This document shows, piece after piece, positions 43,340 to 50,898 of a DNA stretch of 64,000 nucleotides. The number at the start of each line of letters is the position of its first letter. The first letter of the stretch is position 1. The position numbers and the translations under genes were made by a program. Source of the DNA: Bordetella parapertussis (lineage in GTDB: Bacteria > Bacteroidota > Bacteroidia > Chitinophagales > Chitinophagaceae). The notes under the pieces are model-generated. The model had not been told where the DNA came from. It did no database searches and saw nothing but the letters and a program-made list of their open reading frames with translations. The DNA is taken from NCBI GenBank assembly GCA_943331005.2, contig CALQJX020000001.1, forward strand, positions 1 through 64,000, in the 5' to 3' direction.

Positions 43340-43522
43340 ATGTTTAGCAAAGGCACAGTGGTTATCCTGTTAGTGGTTATTATTCCTTCCTTTATCTCCA
43401 ACTGCTATATGTACTGGAAGAACAGGAAGGAGGAGCAGCGACCACGCAAATACTTTTGGGGCATCGTTATCAACATCGTTCTGGGCATCCTCATCCTCCT
43501 TGCCAATTATTACAACCTCTGA
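43340..43522 (+). CDS. Small two-helix membrane protein
   Basis: 60 aa from MFSKGTVVILLVVIIPSFIS. Two membrane helices are separated by a basic loop (MYWKNRKEEQRPRKYF); the second is GIVINIVLGILILLANYY. The longer frame upstream runs through the repeat array and is not part of the gene. Its coding-like residue pattern outside the repeats supports it. Function unknown. Confidence 0.55.
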   Translation: MFSKGTVVILLVVIIPSFISNCYMYWKNRKEEQRPRKYFWGIVINIVLGILILLANYYNL

Positions 43523-43956
43523 TCACGCCCTGCAAATTGTGCATATCTTTTCCCTGCCATACCTGCATTTTCCCTGTTTCAGGCACGCATTTTGTGGTTT
43601 GTAGCTGCCGGTGCCCCGGGGTTGCCGGCCACCATACTGCCCGCTGCCCGCCCGTGGGAGATTTTTGGGAGATTTTATATACCCCTCACCAATACAACTA
43701 ACTGATTATGAACCCCAAAATGGCACAGATACCGTTTTTCATTTTTTTTGCCGCGCGGGAGGTTCGGGAACCGGAGGCACCACCATACCCGGCCGTACCC
43801 GCTGCCGGAACAGGGCAGCCCAACAAAACAGATAATATTCAATATATTGAAAATTAAAGCGATAATTTGATAATAACTATATAAAATCTCATTTTTTCGC
43901 ATAAATTTGCCAACCCTAATAAAAACACTGAGTATAATATACAATACAAACCTACA
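43523..43956. other. Intergenic region with promoter for the PpiD-like gene
   Basis: No convincing gene. A GC-rich, poorly conserved-looking left half (43590-43820) is followed by about 130 bp of A+T-rich promoter DNA with a TAAATTTG -7 box at 43902-43909, 47 bp before the next start. Confidence 0.55.
43902..43909 (+). promoter_or_regulatory. TAnnTTTG -7 box upstream of the PpiD-like gene
   Basis: TAAATTTG followed by CCAACC, within A+T-rich DNA and at a fitting distance from the ATG at 43957. Confidence 0.55.
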
Positions 43957-46149
43957 ATGGCTGTAATAACTACGATAAGGAATAAGTACGGTAAAATAGC
44001 AGGCGGCATCATCGCGGTGGCGCTCGTTGGCTTCATCATTTCTGATGCTACCAGTGGTTCTCTTGCCAACCTCTTCAATGGCAAAGACTCCAATGTCATG
44101 AAGATCAACGGGACTAAAATAGACCCCAAAGAATATACTGCCAGAGTGAAGGAATACGAGATACTCTATTCTATGTATAACAATGGCCGTCCGCTGGACG
44201 AAGCTACCCGTGCGCAGATGAACGAGCAGCTTATACAGCAGATGGTATATGAAGCAGCAGTAGGCGCAGAGTGCGACAAACTGGGCATTCAGGTATCAGA
44301 AGAAGAAAAGAAAGAACTCATATACGGTGGCAATGCCGATGCAATGGTGCAGCGCTTCTCTATAGCCGGCAACCCTATCTTCGCAGACCCGCAGTCGGGC
44401 AACTTCGATCCGGGAAGGGTAAAAGGCCTGGAGAAAGAACTGGCTGAAAGAGGCGATAAGATAGACCCCGATGGCAAAGTACGCGAGCAGTGGGCTGCCG
44501 TTATCAGCTATGTGCAGCGCACAGCAAGGGTCAGGAAGTATACCGCTATGTATACCAATGCGGCATACATGCCTAAGTACCAGATGAAGCGTATGATGGC
44601 CGAACAGAACGGCAATGCATCTATCAGGTATGTAAAGGTGCCTTTCTCTGCCATCTCTGATGCCGAAGTAAAAGTATCTGACGACGATATCAAAACTTAC
44701 ATGCAGAAGCATGCTGCACTTTATACCAATGACGAAGCTACACGCAGCATAGAGTATGTGTCTTTCGACATCGTACCATCTGCAGCAGATACCGCACGCG
44801 CACTCGCTTCGCTCGAAGAACTGAGGGCCGAATTCGGTACTACCAAAGACCTCGAAACATTTGTAAACGGCAAGAGCGATGTGATGAACGCTTACACAAA
44901 AGCATTCTACAACAAACGCACACTCAAATCCCGCTATGCCGATACCATCATGTCGCTGCCTGTAGGCCAGATCTATGGTCCTTACTACGAAACCGGTGGC
45001 TACAACCTTGTAAAAGTTACAGACAGGCAGTCGCTGCCAGACTCAGTGAAGCTGCGCCACATACTGGTGAAGACCAAGGAGCAGGGCAACGATGTGCGCA
45101 CAGACTCTGCTGCTAGCATGAAGATAGACAGCGCTATCGCAGCTATCAAGGCAGGTGGCAAGTTCGACTCTGTAGTACGCATCTACACAGAAGACGATCC
45201 GAGCAAGGGCGGCGAATACACATTCACCCTTATGGACAGGCCAAACCTTTCAAAAGAATTTGCTGATTTCGCTTTCGAAGGCAAAGCCGGCGAATCTAAA
45301 AAGATCAAAGTATCAAACGATAACTACGCAGGTTACCACTATGTGGAAATACTGGAGCAGAAAGGTATAGGTTCAAGCAATCAGCTGGCACTCATTACCA
45401 AGAACCTGGTACCAAGCGACAGCACTGTGAATGCACTGTATGGTGTTGCCAACGAGTTTGCAGGTAAGAACACTACTGCCGACGCATTTGACGCAGCTGC
45501 AAAGAAAATGAAGCTCGACAAGCGCATGGGCGACAACGTAAAAGTGAGCAACTTCAACATTCAGGGCCTCGGCGCTGCACGCGAAGTGGTAAGGTGGATG
45601 TATGACCACAAAGTGGGTGATGTATCTCAGGTTTTCCAGCTCGGCGACGACCGCTATGTAGTAGCTAAAGTTATCTCTATCAACGAAAAAGGCCTCAAAC
45701 AGCTGAACCCTACAGACCGTTCTATACTGGAGCAGAAAATAAGGGAAGAAAAGAAAACAGAACTGATAGCTAAGAAATTTGCAGGAAAGGCACTCGATGC
45801 TATTGCTGCAGAAACACAGCAGACAGTTGCGCAGGCAGATACCGTGATACTGGGTGGTTCTTATGTAGCCAACCTCGGTTACGAACCAAAGGTTATCGGT
45901 TATACCTTCAACAGTGCATTCCAGCCAAACACAGTTTCTCCGGGCATCAAAGGTCAGGGTGGTGTTTACTTCATCACTGTGCTGAACCGCGTTCAGAACC
46001 CGCTTCCTCCGGATGGCGGCATGATGGACCAGATCATCGGCCAGCAGCGCTACCAGCAGGAAAGGCAGATGGCAAACGCTATCGACCAGGGGCTGCAGCA
46101 GTCTGTAACAAGGAAAGCAAATGTGGAGTATTTCCCATCCAACTTCTAA
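43957..46149 (+). CDS. PpiD/SurA-type periplasmic peptidyl-prolyl isomerase
   Basis: 730 aa. A single N-terminal membrane helix (IAGGIIAVALVGFIISDATS) follows a short basic cytoplasmic start (MAVITTIRNKYGK), as in PpiD. The SurA_N-like chaperone domain spans about residues 40-280. A parvulin PPIC domain lies at about 360-460 (SVKLRHILVKTKEQ, DDPSKGGEYTFTLMDRPNLS, AFEGKAGESKKIKVSNDNYA), and a second degenerate one follows. It is expected to fold outer-membrane and secreted proteins at the periplasmic face. A strong terminator follows. Confidence 0.88.
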   Translation: MAVITTIRNKYGKIAGGIIAVALVGFIISDATSGSLANLFNGKDSNVMKINGTKIDPKEYTARVKEYEILYSMYNNGRPLDEATRAQMNEQLIQQMVYEAAVGAECDKLGIQVSEEEKKELIYGGNADAMVQRFSIAGNPIFADPQSGNFDPGRVKGLEKELAERGDKIDPDGKVREQWAAVISYVQRTARVRKYTAMYTNAAYMPKYQMKRMMAEQNGNASIRYVKVPFSAISDAEVKVSDDDIKTYMQKHAALYTNDEATRSIEYVSFDIVPSAADTARALASLEELRAEFGTTKDLETFVNGKSDVMNAYTKAFYNKRTLKSRYADTIMSLPVGQIYGPYYETGGYNLVKVTDRQSLPDSVKLRHILVKTKEQGNDVRTDSAASMKIDSAIAAIKAGGKFDSVVRIYTEDDPSKGGEYTFTLMDRPNLSKEFADFAFEGKAGESKKIKVSNDNYAGYHYVEILEQKGIGSSNQLALITKNLVPSDSTVNALYGVANEFAGKNTTADAFDAAAKKMKLDKRMGDNVKVSNFNIQGLGAAREVVRWMYDHKVGDVSQVFQLGDDRYVVAKVISINEKGLKQLNPTDRSILEQKIREEKKTELIAKKFAGKALDAIAAETQQTVAQADTVILGGSYVANLGYEPKVIGYTFNSAFQPNTVSPGIKGQGGVYFITVLNRVQNPLPPDGGMMDQIIGQQRYQQERQMANAIDQGLQQSVTRKANVEYFPSNF

Positions 46150-46170
46150 GTACCAACCAACACTATATTC

Positions 46171-46204
46171 AAAAAGCCGTTCCAGTGGAACGGCTTTTTA
46201 TTTT
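46171..46204 (+). terminator. Rho-independent terminator after the PpiD-like gene
   Basis: AAAAAGCCGTTCC-AGT-GGAACGGCTTTTT, a 13-bp perfect stem, followed by ATTTT. Confidence 0.92.
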
Positions 46205-46277
46205 GTATAATTTCTATATGAAAGAGGTAGCTGTTATGCAAAATGTACTTAACTTTGTTTTCCCAACTATGAGTACT

Positions 46278-46664
46278 ATGGTGCAACAGATAACAGAAGG
46301 AGTTAGCATAATGGTGGAAACCTTTTATCAGCCTTCACAGTCAAACCCGTTCCGCTCGGAGCACTTGTTTGCCTATCGCATTACCATAGAGAACCTCACC
46401 ATTTACCCGGTAAAACTCATCAGCAGGCACTGGCACATAAAAGACAGCAACGGCACACACAGAGAGGTAGAAGGAGAAGGAGTAGTGGGTCAGCAACCGG
46501 TCATTCAGCCCGGCGATAGTTATCAGTACACATCAGGCGTCAACCTCAATACCGATATCGGTAAGATGTATGGCACCTACCTTATGGAAAACCTCTTCAA
46601 CAAGAAGAAGCTCACCATTGCCATCCCCGAGTTCAGGCTGGTAGCACCTGCCAAGCTCAACTAA
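46278..46664 (+). CDS. apaG: ApaG-domain protein
   Basis: 128 aa from MVQQITEGVSIMVETFYQPS, the usual family start; the frame is open to 46185, within the preceding terminator region, so earlier starts are unlikely. The FN3-like fold motifs are FAYRITIENLTIYPVKLISR, HWHIKDSNGTHREVEGEGVV, GQQPVIQPGDSYQYTSG and GTYLMENL. The family is linked to Co/Mg tolerance in Enterobacteria but the biochemical role is unknown. The stop overlaps that of ribE by 4 bp (convergent). Confidence 0.92.
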   Translation: MVQQITEGVSIMVETFYQPSQSNPFRSEHLFAYRITIENLTIYPVKLISRHWHIKDSNGTHREVEGEGVVGQQPVIQPGDSYQYTSGVNLNTDIGKMYGTYLMENLFNKKKLTIAIPEFRLVAPAKLN

Positions 46665-47257
46665 GCATTTGCATTCAGCTCCTGCATACGCAGCAGGTAT
46701 TTGCCCAGTACATCAAATTCTATGTTCACCACGCTGCCGGCTTCCAGCTGCCCGAAATTGGTGTGTGTGTAGGTATAGGGTATGATGGTGACCGTACACT
46801 CATCGCGGCCCGTATTGAAGACCGTAAGGCTCACTCCGTTGATGCAGATAGAACCCTTCTCTATTATCAGTGAAGCATACTGTGCCGGAAACCTGAAGCG
46901 GAACAGCCAGCTGCCATCCAGCGTTTCTTTGGTTATGCAGGTAGCAGTAGCATCTACATGGCCCTGCACAAAATGCCCGTCCAGGCGGTCGCCCAGGCGC
47001 AGCGATCTTTCCATGTTCACAAGGTCGCCCACCTGCCAGTTGGCAAGGTTGGTTTTGGCCAGTGTTTCTGCCACAGCAGTTACCACATACCGGTTGCCTG
47101 TTATGCTCACCACCGTAAGGCAAACACCGTTGTGCGCCACACTCTGGTCCACCTTCAGTTCTGGTGTCAGCGAAGACTCCACTGTAAAGTTGATGTTAGA
47201 CCCTTCGTGCGCAATGGCCGCTACGCGGGCAGTAGATTCTATGATACCTGTAAACAT
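46661..47257 (-). CDS. ribE: Riboflavin synthase alpha subunit
   Basis: 198 aa from MFTGIIESTARVAAIAHEGS. The duplicated lumazine-binding domains show VDQSVAHNGVCLTVVSITGN, NMERSLRLGDRLDGHFVQGH in the first and IEKGSICINGVSLTVFN, VNIEFDVLGKYL in the second. It dismutates 6,7-dimethyl-8-ribityllumazine to riboflavin as a trimer. Upstream in-frame codons to 47503 cover the neighbouring lipoprotein gene in another frame and are not part of the gene. Confidence 0.96.
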   Translation of the reverse strand: MFTGIIESTARVAAIAHEGSNINFTVESSLTPELKVDQSVAHNGVCLTVVSITGNRYVVTAVAETLAKTNLANWQVGDLVNMERSLRLGDRLDGHFVQGHVDATATCITKETLDGSWLFRFRFPAQYASLIIEKGSICINGVSLTVFNTGRDECTVTIIPYTYTHTNFGQLEAGSVVNIEFDVLGKYLLRMQELNANA

Positions 47258-47265
47258 AAATGAGA

Positions 47266-47829
47266 TTATTTTCTTCGGGCACGGCCCACATGTAGTGTAG
47301 AGCCGGTATCGCTTATTACCGTCAGCGAAATATAAATAAGCGAGGTGTCTACTTTGTCGCGCATCAGCGTGCCTGTAACGGTATCCTGCGTGCGGCAGAA
47401 GAACTGACCCGGGTGCAGTGTAAGCGAATCGCCTACAGTAGTGTCTGATGTTGCCAGATAAGCAGCCTGAGTAGAAAATGTGATCTGCTGACCACCGGTG
47501 CACATGCCGGCCACACTCACCTTCTTCTTGGCCACCTTGCTCACCGTAATGATCATAGAGTCGGCAGAAAGGAAAAGGTCAGACTGTGGGTCATAGACCG
47601 TATCATAGAGCTTGTAGGTGCCCTGAAAAAGATCTGATGCGTAGAAACAAACCGTGTTATCGGGCGTACCCGGAAAACCCCAGTTATAGTTCACCGCATC
47701 AGGATCGTTGCAATAAGGATTGTTTATCTGCGGGTTCTGCTGAGACACAGGATCCTGCCATTTCTTACAGGAAAAAACACCGGCTGTGAGCAACAGAAAA
47801 AACAGAAATGTGGCAAAAGAATATCGCAT
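47266..47829 (-). CDS. Lipoprotein of unknown function
   Basis: 187 aa from MRYSFATFLFFLLLTAGVFS with Cys in the lipobox (TAGVFSC-KK); a start 7 codons earlier (47850) is also possible. The mature part has CNDPDAVNYNWGFPGTPDNT and an immunoglobulin-like strand pattern (QGTYKLYDTVYDPQSDLFLS, DSMIITVSKVAKKKVSVAGM). Several Bacteroidota proteins begin with a similar Cys-Asn-Asp-x-x-A-x-N-Y calcium-loop-like segment. No named family recognised. It ends 8 bp before ribE. Confidence 0.7.
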   Translation of the reverse strand: MRYSFATFLFFLLLTAGVFSCKKWQDPVSQQNPQINNPYCNDPDAVNYNWGFPGTPDNTVCFYASDLFQGTYKLYDTVYDPQSDLFLSADSMIITVSKVAKKKVSVAGMCTGGQQITFSTQAAYLATSDTTVGDSLTLHPGQFFCRTQDTVTGTLMRDKVDTSLIYISLTVISDTGSTLHVGRARRK

Positions 47830-47958
47830 AACGTTTGTAACAGACTTCACGGCAATGCCGCTCCGATATACCTTAACGGATATTCTTCAAAATTATTCAA
47901 ATTATGCCGTAAAAGGGCCAACTATTTTTCACGGCAGGGCAAAAGTAAGCCTGCAAGA

Positions 47959-48372
47959 TCACTCTACAGGCTTGCCGGCAGACTGCCAGTCGGTAATGCC
48001 ACCATCCAGGTTATACACCTCTGTAAAACCCATTTCTTCCAGCTTGCCCTGCGCCATAGCGCTGCGGCGACCAGATCGACAGTAAACCATTACCGGTTTC
48101 TTTTTGTCCAGCTTAGCTACCTCTGCAGCAAAAGCATCAGACTGCACATTGATGTTGAGCGAACCCTTTATGTGCCCTTCCTTATACTCCTCCGGCGACC
48201 GTACATCTACCAGCTGTGCGCCGGGCATAGCTGCCAGTTTCTTCTGAAAATCATCGGCAGATACGGTTGCTGTTATTACTGCTGCACCACCCGGTGCTGT
48301 TTTCTTTGTGTTCTGGCAAGATGCCATGTTGGCCATCAATACCAGTAAGAATAAAGAGATTATCCTGCTCAT
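47959..48372 (-). CDS. Rhodanese-domain lipoprotein
   Basis: 137 aa. The lipobox MANMASC-QN places it at the periplasmic side or outer membrane. The single rhodanese domain has QLVDVRSPEEYKEGHIKGSL and the active-site loop VYCRSGRRSAMA with catalytic Cys, closing YNLDGGITDWQSAGKP. It transfers sulfane sulfur to thiol acceptors. It is the last gene of the rhodanese/thioredoxin operon; a remnant of another gene lies between it and trx. Confidence 0.9.
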   Translation of the reverse strand: MSRIISLFLLVLMANMASCQNTKKTAPGGAAVITATVSADDFQKKLAAMPGAQLVDVRSPEEYKEGHIKGSLNINVQSDAFAAEVAKLDKKKPVMVYCRSGRRSAMAQGKLEEMGFTEVYNLDGGITDWQSAGKPVE

Positions 48373-48373
48373 G

Positions 48374-48457
48374 CTACTGTAAGTTACTGTTTAGTTTTTG
48401 TTTTGTTGCTGCCGAGCTGGCTCCGCCTGCCACCGCACCTACAATGATGTATTTCAT
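48374..48457 (-). pseudogene. N-terminal remnant of a CoA-disulfide reductase-like flavoprotein gene
   Basis: The 27-codon frame reads MKYIIVGAVAGGASSAATKQ then KLNSNLQ and stop. The first 17 residues are the FAD-binding start of the CoADR/NADH-oxidase family (typical form MKxxIVGGVAGGASAAAR), then the match ends abruptly and a stop follows just before the lipoprotein rhodanese start. It lies 13 bp after trx, the normal spacing for an operon gene, and CoADR genes commonly belong to rhodanese operons. I read it as the stub left after an internal deletion of a gene of about 1.3-1.6 kb. It could still be a translated peptide. Confidence 0.6.
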
Positions 48458-48470
48458 CCTATCAGACTAT

Positions 48471-48776
48471 TCAATTGTTGTGTTGTTCTATTACCTGTTT
48501 CAACTGGTTGGCTGGTACCACACCCGACTGGCGCCACAGCATCTGTCCTTTTTTGAACAGCATGAGCGTGGGCACACCCGATATGTTGTATGCATTGGCC
48601 AGACCCGGATTACGGTCTACATCTATCTTCAAGATAGTGGCACTATCGCCTATAGAGTCCTTCAGTTGCTTCAGGATGGGAGCCATCATTTTGCATGGTC
48701 CGCACCATTCTGCAGAGAAGTCTACCAATACCGGCTTTTCGTCGCCTATTATTTCCGAAAATGATCTCGTTTGCAT
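48471..48776 (-). CDS. Thioredoxin
   Basis: 101 aa. [20 protein letters not shown] carries the WCGPCK active site; the cis-Pro lies in [16 protein letters not shown]. There is no signal peptide, so it is cytoplasmic. Placed between rhodanese-related genes, it probably reduces persulfides or mixed disulfides formed on them (inference from context). Confidence 0.95.
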   Translation of the reverse strand: MQTRSFSEIIGDEKPVLVDFSAEWCGPCKMMAPILKQLKDSIGDSATILKIDVDRNPGLANAYNISGVPTLMLFKKGQMLWRQSGVVPANQLKQVIEQHNN

Positions 48777-48781
48777 AGTGT

Positions 48782-49042
48782 TTATTTTATCTCTTCGTAT
48801 TCTGTTATCTCTTCTGTGGTCTGCACCAGGGGCTTATCTGTTTTGGCATTGCCGGTATAGCAGCCCCCACTACCGCAGCAGCCTGTGTCGGTAACTGCCT
48901 GGTATATGAAGAAGGTGCTGAACAGGCCTGTTACCCAGTCGTGCGCCTGAAAACCTGTTATGAGCAGCATCGCACCTATCACCAGGCGCAGCACCCGCAT
49001 CATATGCCAGTTCGTTAATAAACGTTGTTTCAACTCGCTCAT
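48782..49042 (-). CDS. Small DUF2892-like membrane protein with CCGSGGC motif
   Basis: 86 aa. One to two membrane helices ([20 protein letters not shown] and [14 protein letters not shown]) are followed by [12 protein letters not shown], a Cys-rich motif conserved in Bacteroidota relatives, and an acidic C-terminus. It overlaps the upstream rhodanese by 4 bp (translational coupling) and precedes trx by 5 bp. The membrane segment resembles the YgaP membrane part that in E. coli is fused to a rhodanese domain. A role in membrane sulfur handling is inferred. Confidence 0.78.
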   Translation of the reverse strand: MSELKQRLLTNWHMMRVLRLVIGAMLLITGFQAHDWVTGLFSTFFIYQAVTDTGCCGSGGCYTGNAKTDKPLVQTTEEITEYEEIK

Positions 49043-49350
49043 TTTTCAAATTTTTTCAGGGCAAACCAACTGCCCGCGTTGTATACCTCAAAGCCGTTAG
49101 ACTGAAGCATAGACTTTGCCGAACCGCTGCGCATACCCGATGCACAACAGGTAATAACGGGTTTGTCTTTTTTCAGGTTAGCCATCTGGCTGCCCAGGTT
49201 GGCCAGCGGAATGTTCACCGATCCTTTTATGTGACCACCTGCATATTCGCCGGGTGTACGCACATCTACAATGGTTGCACCTTTTTCTATGATGGCTCCC
49301 AGATCTACCGATGGGCCACCGCCTAATAACTTCTTCAGGAATCCTAACAT
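49039..49350 (-). CDS. Cytoplasmic rhodanese-like sulfurtransferase
   Basis: 103 aa single rhodanese domain: TIVDVRTPGEYAGGHIKGSV, the active-site loop VITCCASGMRSGSAKSML with catalytic Cys, ending [16 protein letters not shown]. The short amphipathic start MLGFLKKLLGGGP may sit at the membrane. It lies 3 bp after the next rhodanese gene upstream. Confidence 0.9.
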   Translation of the reverse strand: MLGFLKKLLGGGPSVDLGAIIEKGATIVDVRTPGEYAGGHIKGSVNIPLANLGSQMANLKKDKPVITCCASGMRSGSAKSMLQSNGFEVYNAGSWFALKKFEK

Positions 49351-49353
49351 CTC

Positions 49354-49632
49354 TTAGTTGTTTTTGTAGTAATTAACGTTTGTCCATGTACCACCGTTGA
49401 TGCAGTCTATTCCATTCTGCTGCAGGAACATAGTTACCTGTCCGCTGCGACCGCCAGATGCACAGCAAAGTACTATGCCTTCCATCTTTTTGAATTCTGA
49501 TAATCTTGCAGGCACATCACTCAGCGGTATGTTGATGCTTCCTGCCACATGTCCTCCAATGAACTCTCCGGGAGTCCTTACGTCAACGATCGTTGTTTTG
49601 TCCGACTTCAGTAATGCTGATAACTGATCCAT
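49354..49632 (-). CDS. Cytoplasmic rhodanese-like sulfurtransferase
   Basis: 92 aa single domain: TIVDVRTPGEFIGGHVAGSI, NIPLSDVPARLSEF and the active-site loop IVLCCASGGRSGQVTMFL with a Cys-Cys pair like its neighbour, ending GIDCINGGTWTNVNYYK. Together with the following gene it looks like a tandem duplication of a short rhodanese. Confidence 0.92.
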   Translation of the reverse strand: MDQLSALLKSDKTTIVDVRTPGEFIGGHVAGSINIPLSDVPARLSEFKKMEGIVLCCASGGRSGQVTMFLQQNGIDCINGGTWTNVNYYKNN

Positions 49633-49643
49633 TTGTTTCGTCT

Positions 49644-49856
49644 TTAATTGTTATGTTGTGTTTTGTTTTCTTTCTTAAAAATGCTGAATGCTGTCATACC
49701 CAGAAACGCTCCGTAGATGGTACTGATAGTGGGGCTGGAAGTAATAGGGCAACTGCCGGATGCACACCCCACATAAAACCAATAACTCCACCCGACAATT
49801 GCCCCGGCTATCATCCCGGCTATTTCCAATTTATATCTCGTCAATATTGTCTTCAT
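49644..49856 (-). CDS. DUF6132-type small membrane protein
   Basis: 70 aa. Two membrane helices (KLEIAGMIAGAIVGWSYWFY, TISTIYGAFLGMTAFSIF) flank the conserved VGCASGSCPITSSP loop with two Cys. This is the pattern of Bacteroidota DUF6132 proteins, which recur next to rhodanese genes. It is the first gene of the five-gene sulfur operon and is preceded by a Crp/Fnr-type site. Function unknown. Confidence 0.82.
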   Translation of the reverse strand: MKTILTRYKLEIAGMIAGAIVGWSYWFYVGCASGSCPITSSPTISTIYGAFLGMTAFSIFKKENKTQHNN

Positions 49857-49879
49857 TGTTGCTGCTTGTTATGATGACA

Positions 49880-49923
49880 CAAAGGTGAAACAGTTTCATA
49901 CCCCGGTCGGGAACATTTGTTGT
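49880..49923 (-). promoter_or_regulatory. Crp/Fnr-type site plus promoter for the rhodanese operon
   Basis: Plus-strand GGAACATTTGTTGT at 49910-49923 is a 5-4-5 dyad (12 of 14 bases match the perfect copy at 50243, read in reverse). 22 bp away on the gene side is CAAAGGTG (49880-49887), which on the minus strand reads CACCTTTG, a near-consensus -7 box. This puts the dyad centre near -42, the position for a class II activator. Confidence 0.65.
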
Positions 49924-49980
49924 ATAAACGGCTTTTAGTTTTCTAAAAAAATGTTAAAGCCCGGCACACAATGGTTCTGC

Positions 49981-50187
49981 TTATTTTTCCCTTTTGCAGG
50001 TACTGATGCCGAATGGCAGGTAAAGTGGGCAGAAGCTGACAAGGCTGGTGAGTACAAAAACAACGGCGAGCACCATCAGTACTATTGCTGCAGTTCCGGC
50101 TATAACGCCTGTAAAATAAAGTCCGCCGAGGATGGCTGCGATGATAACACGACCGATGCGGTCTGCTGTACCCATGTTCTGTTTCAT
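49981..50187 (-). CDS. DUF2892 (YgaP-like) small membrane protein
   Basis: 68 aa. MKQNMGTADRIGRVIIAAIL, then the second helix IVLMVLAVVFVLTSLVSFCP and ending FGISTCKREK. This is the DUF2892 membrane hairpin that in E. coli YgaP is fused to a rhodanese; here it is separate. Two Cys (SFCPLY and STC) are conserved in relatives. It is monocistronic, with its own Crp/Fnr-type site. Confidence 0.9.
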   Translation of the reverse strand: MKQNMGTADRIGRVIIAAILGGLYFTGVIAGTAAIVLMVLAVVFVLTSLVSFCPLYLPFGISTCKREK

Positions 50188-50212
50188 GTTCTGTTTTTTT
50201 ATTGGTTCAGAA

Positions 50213-50256
50213 CAAAGGTCGCATAAAGAAAAAAAGCGATAGGGAACAAATGTTCC
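50213..50256 (-). promoter_or_regulatory. Crp/Fnr-type site plus promoter for the DUF2892 gene
   Basis: GGAAC-AAAT-GTTCC at 50243-50256 is a perfect 5-4-5 dyad. CAAAGGTC at 50213-50220 (minus strand GACCTTTG) is 22 bp away, the same spacing as in the neighbouring promoter. The dyad lies 4 bases inside the gap after the crp/fnr stop. Confidence 0.7.
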
Positions 50257-50260
50257 TTAA

Positions 50261-50869
50261 TCAGGAAAGCAGTTCTATGGTGTTGCGGCCCAGGCGCAGC
50301 ATGTTCTTCTGCTCCATGGCGCGCAGCAGCCTGCTTATGGCCTCGCGGTGGGTGTGCAGCTCGTCGGCAATATTCTGGTGGGTAATGTATAATGCGGTGG
50401 TTCCTGCGGCCCTTGCACGCTCCTGCAGGTAGTGCAGCACCTGCTTGTCCATATTGCTGAATGCTATGAGATCTATTACCTCCAGCAGCTCTGCAAAACG
50501 CTGGCCATAGGTAGCATTGATAAAGGTCTTCCACTCCGGATACCTGAACCACTCATCTACCAGATTCACAGGTATCTGCAGTATCTCGGTATCTTCTTCT
50601 GCAATAGCCTTGATGCTACTTTTTTTGCGCCCCTGGCAGCAGTTGATAGCCATGGCGCAGGTCTGCCCCGGATAGAGGTGATACAGAAAAACCTCCTTGC
50701 CTTCCTCGTTCTGGCGCACTATGCGCAGCACGCCCTGCTGCACTATGGGTACAAACAAAATATCGTCGCCGGGAGCTATGAGCACATCGTCTCTTTCCAC
50801 TCTTCTCACCCTTGCATAGCTCTTTATCTCGGCTAGCAGCTTCTCGTCGTTGAAGATCGTTTTATTCAT
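50261..50869 (-). CDS. Crp/Fnr-family transcriptional regulator with a Cys cluster
   Basis: 202 aa. The N-terminal cyclic-nucleotide-binding-like beta roll (VLIAPGDDILFVPIVQQGVL, GKEVFLYHLYPGQTCAMAIN) contains Cys 71, 77 and 78 (C-x5-CC), with no N-terminal FNR Fe-S cluster. The dimer helix (FSNMDKQVLHYLQERARAAG) is followed by an HTH with recognition helix THREAISRLLRAMEQ, close to the FNR ExxSR pattern. It probably activates the DUF2892 and rhodanese units through the two 5-4-5 dyads. The signal could be redox or sulfane sulfur acting on the Cys residues (inference). Confidence 0.88.
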   Translation of the reverse strand: MNKTIFNDEKLLAEIKSYARVRRVERDDVLIAPGDDILFVPIVQQGVLRIVRQNEEGKEVFLYHLYPGQTCAMAINCCQGRKKSSIKAIAEEDTEILQIPVNLVDEWFRYPEWKTFINATYGQRFAELLEVIDLIAFSNMDKQVLHYLQERARAAGTTALYITHQNIADELHTHREAISRLLRAMEQKNMLRLGRNTIELLS

Positions 50870-50898
50870 AAGGCTTATGAAATAGGGGAATTGACAGA

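Noticed and set aside
43675-43944. Minus-strand 89-codon frame before the PpiD-like gene
   Set aside because: It crosses the A+T-rich promoter region and has low-complexity composition; no gene features.
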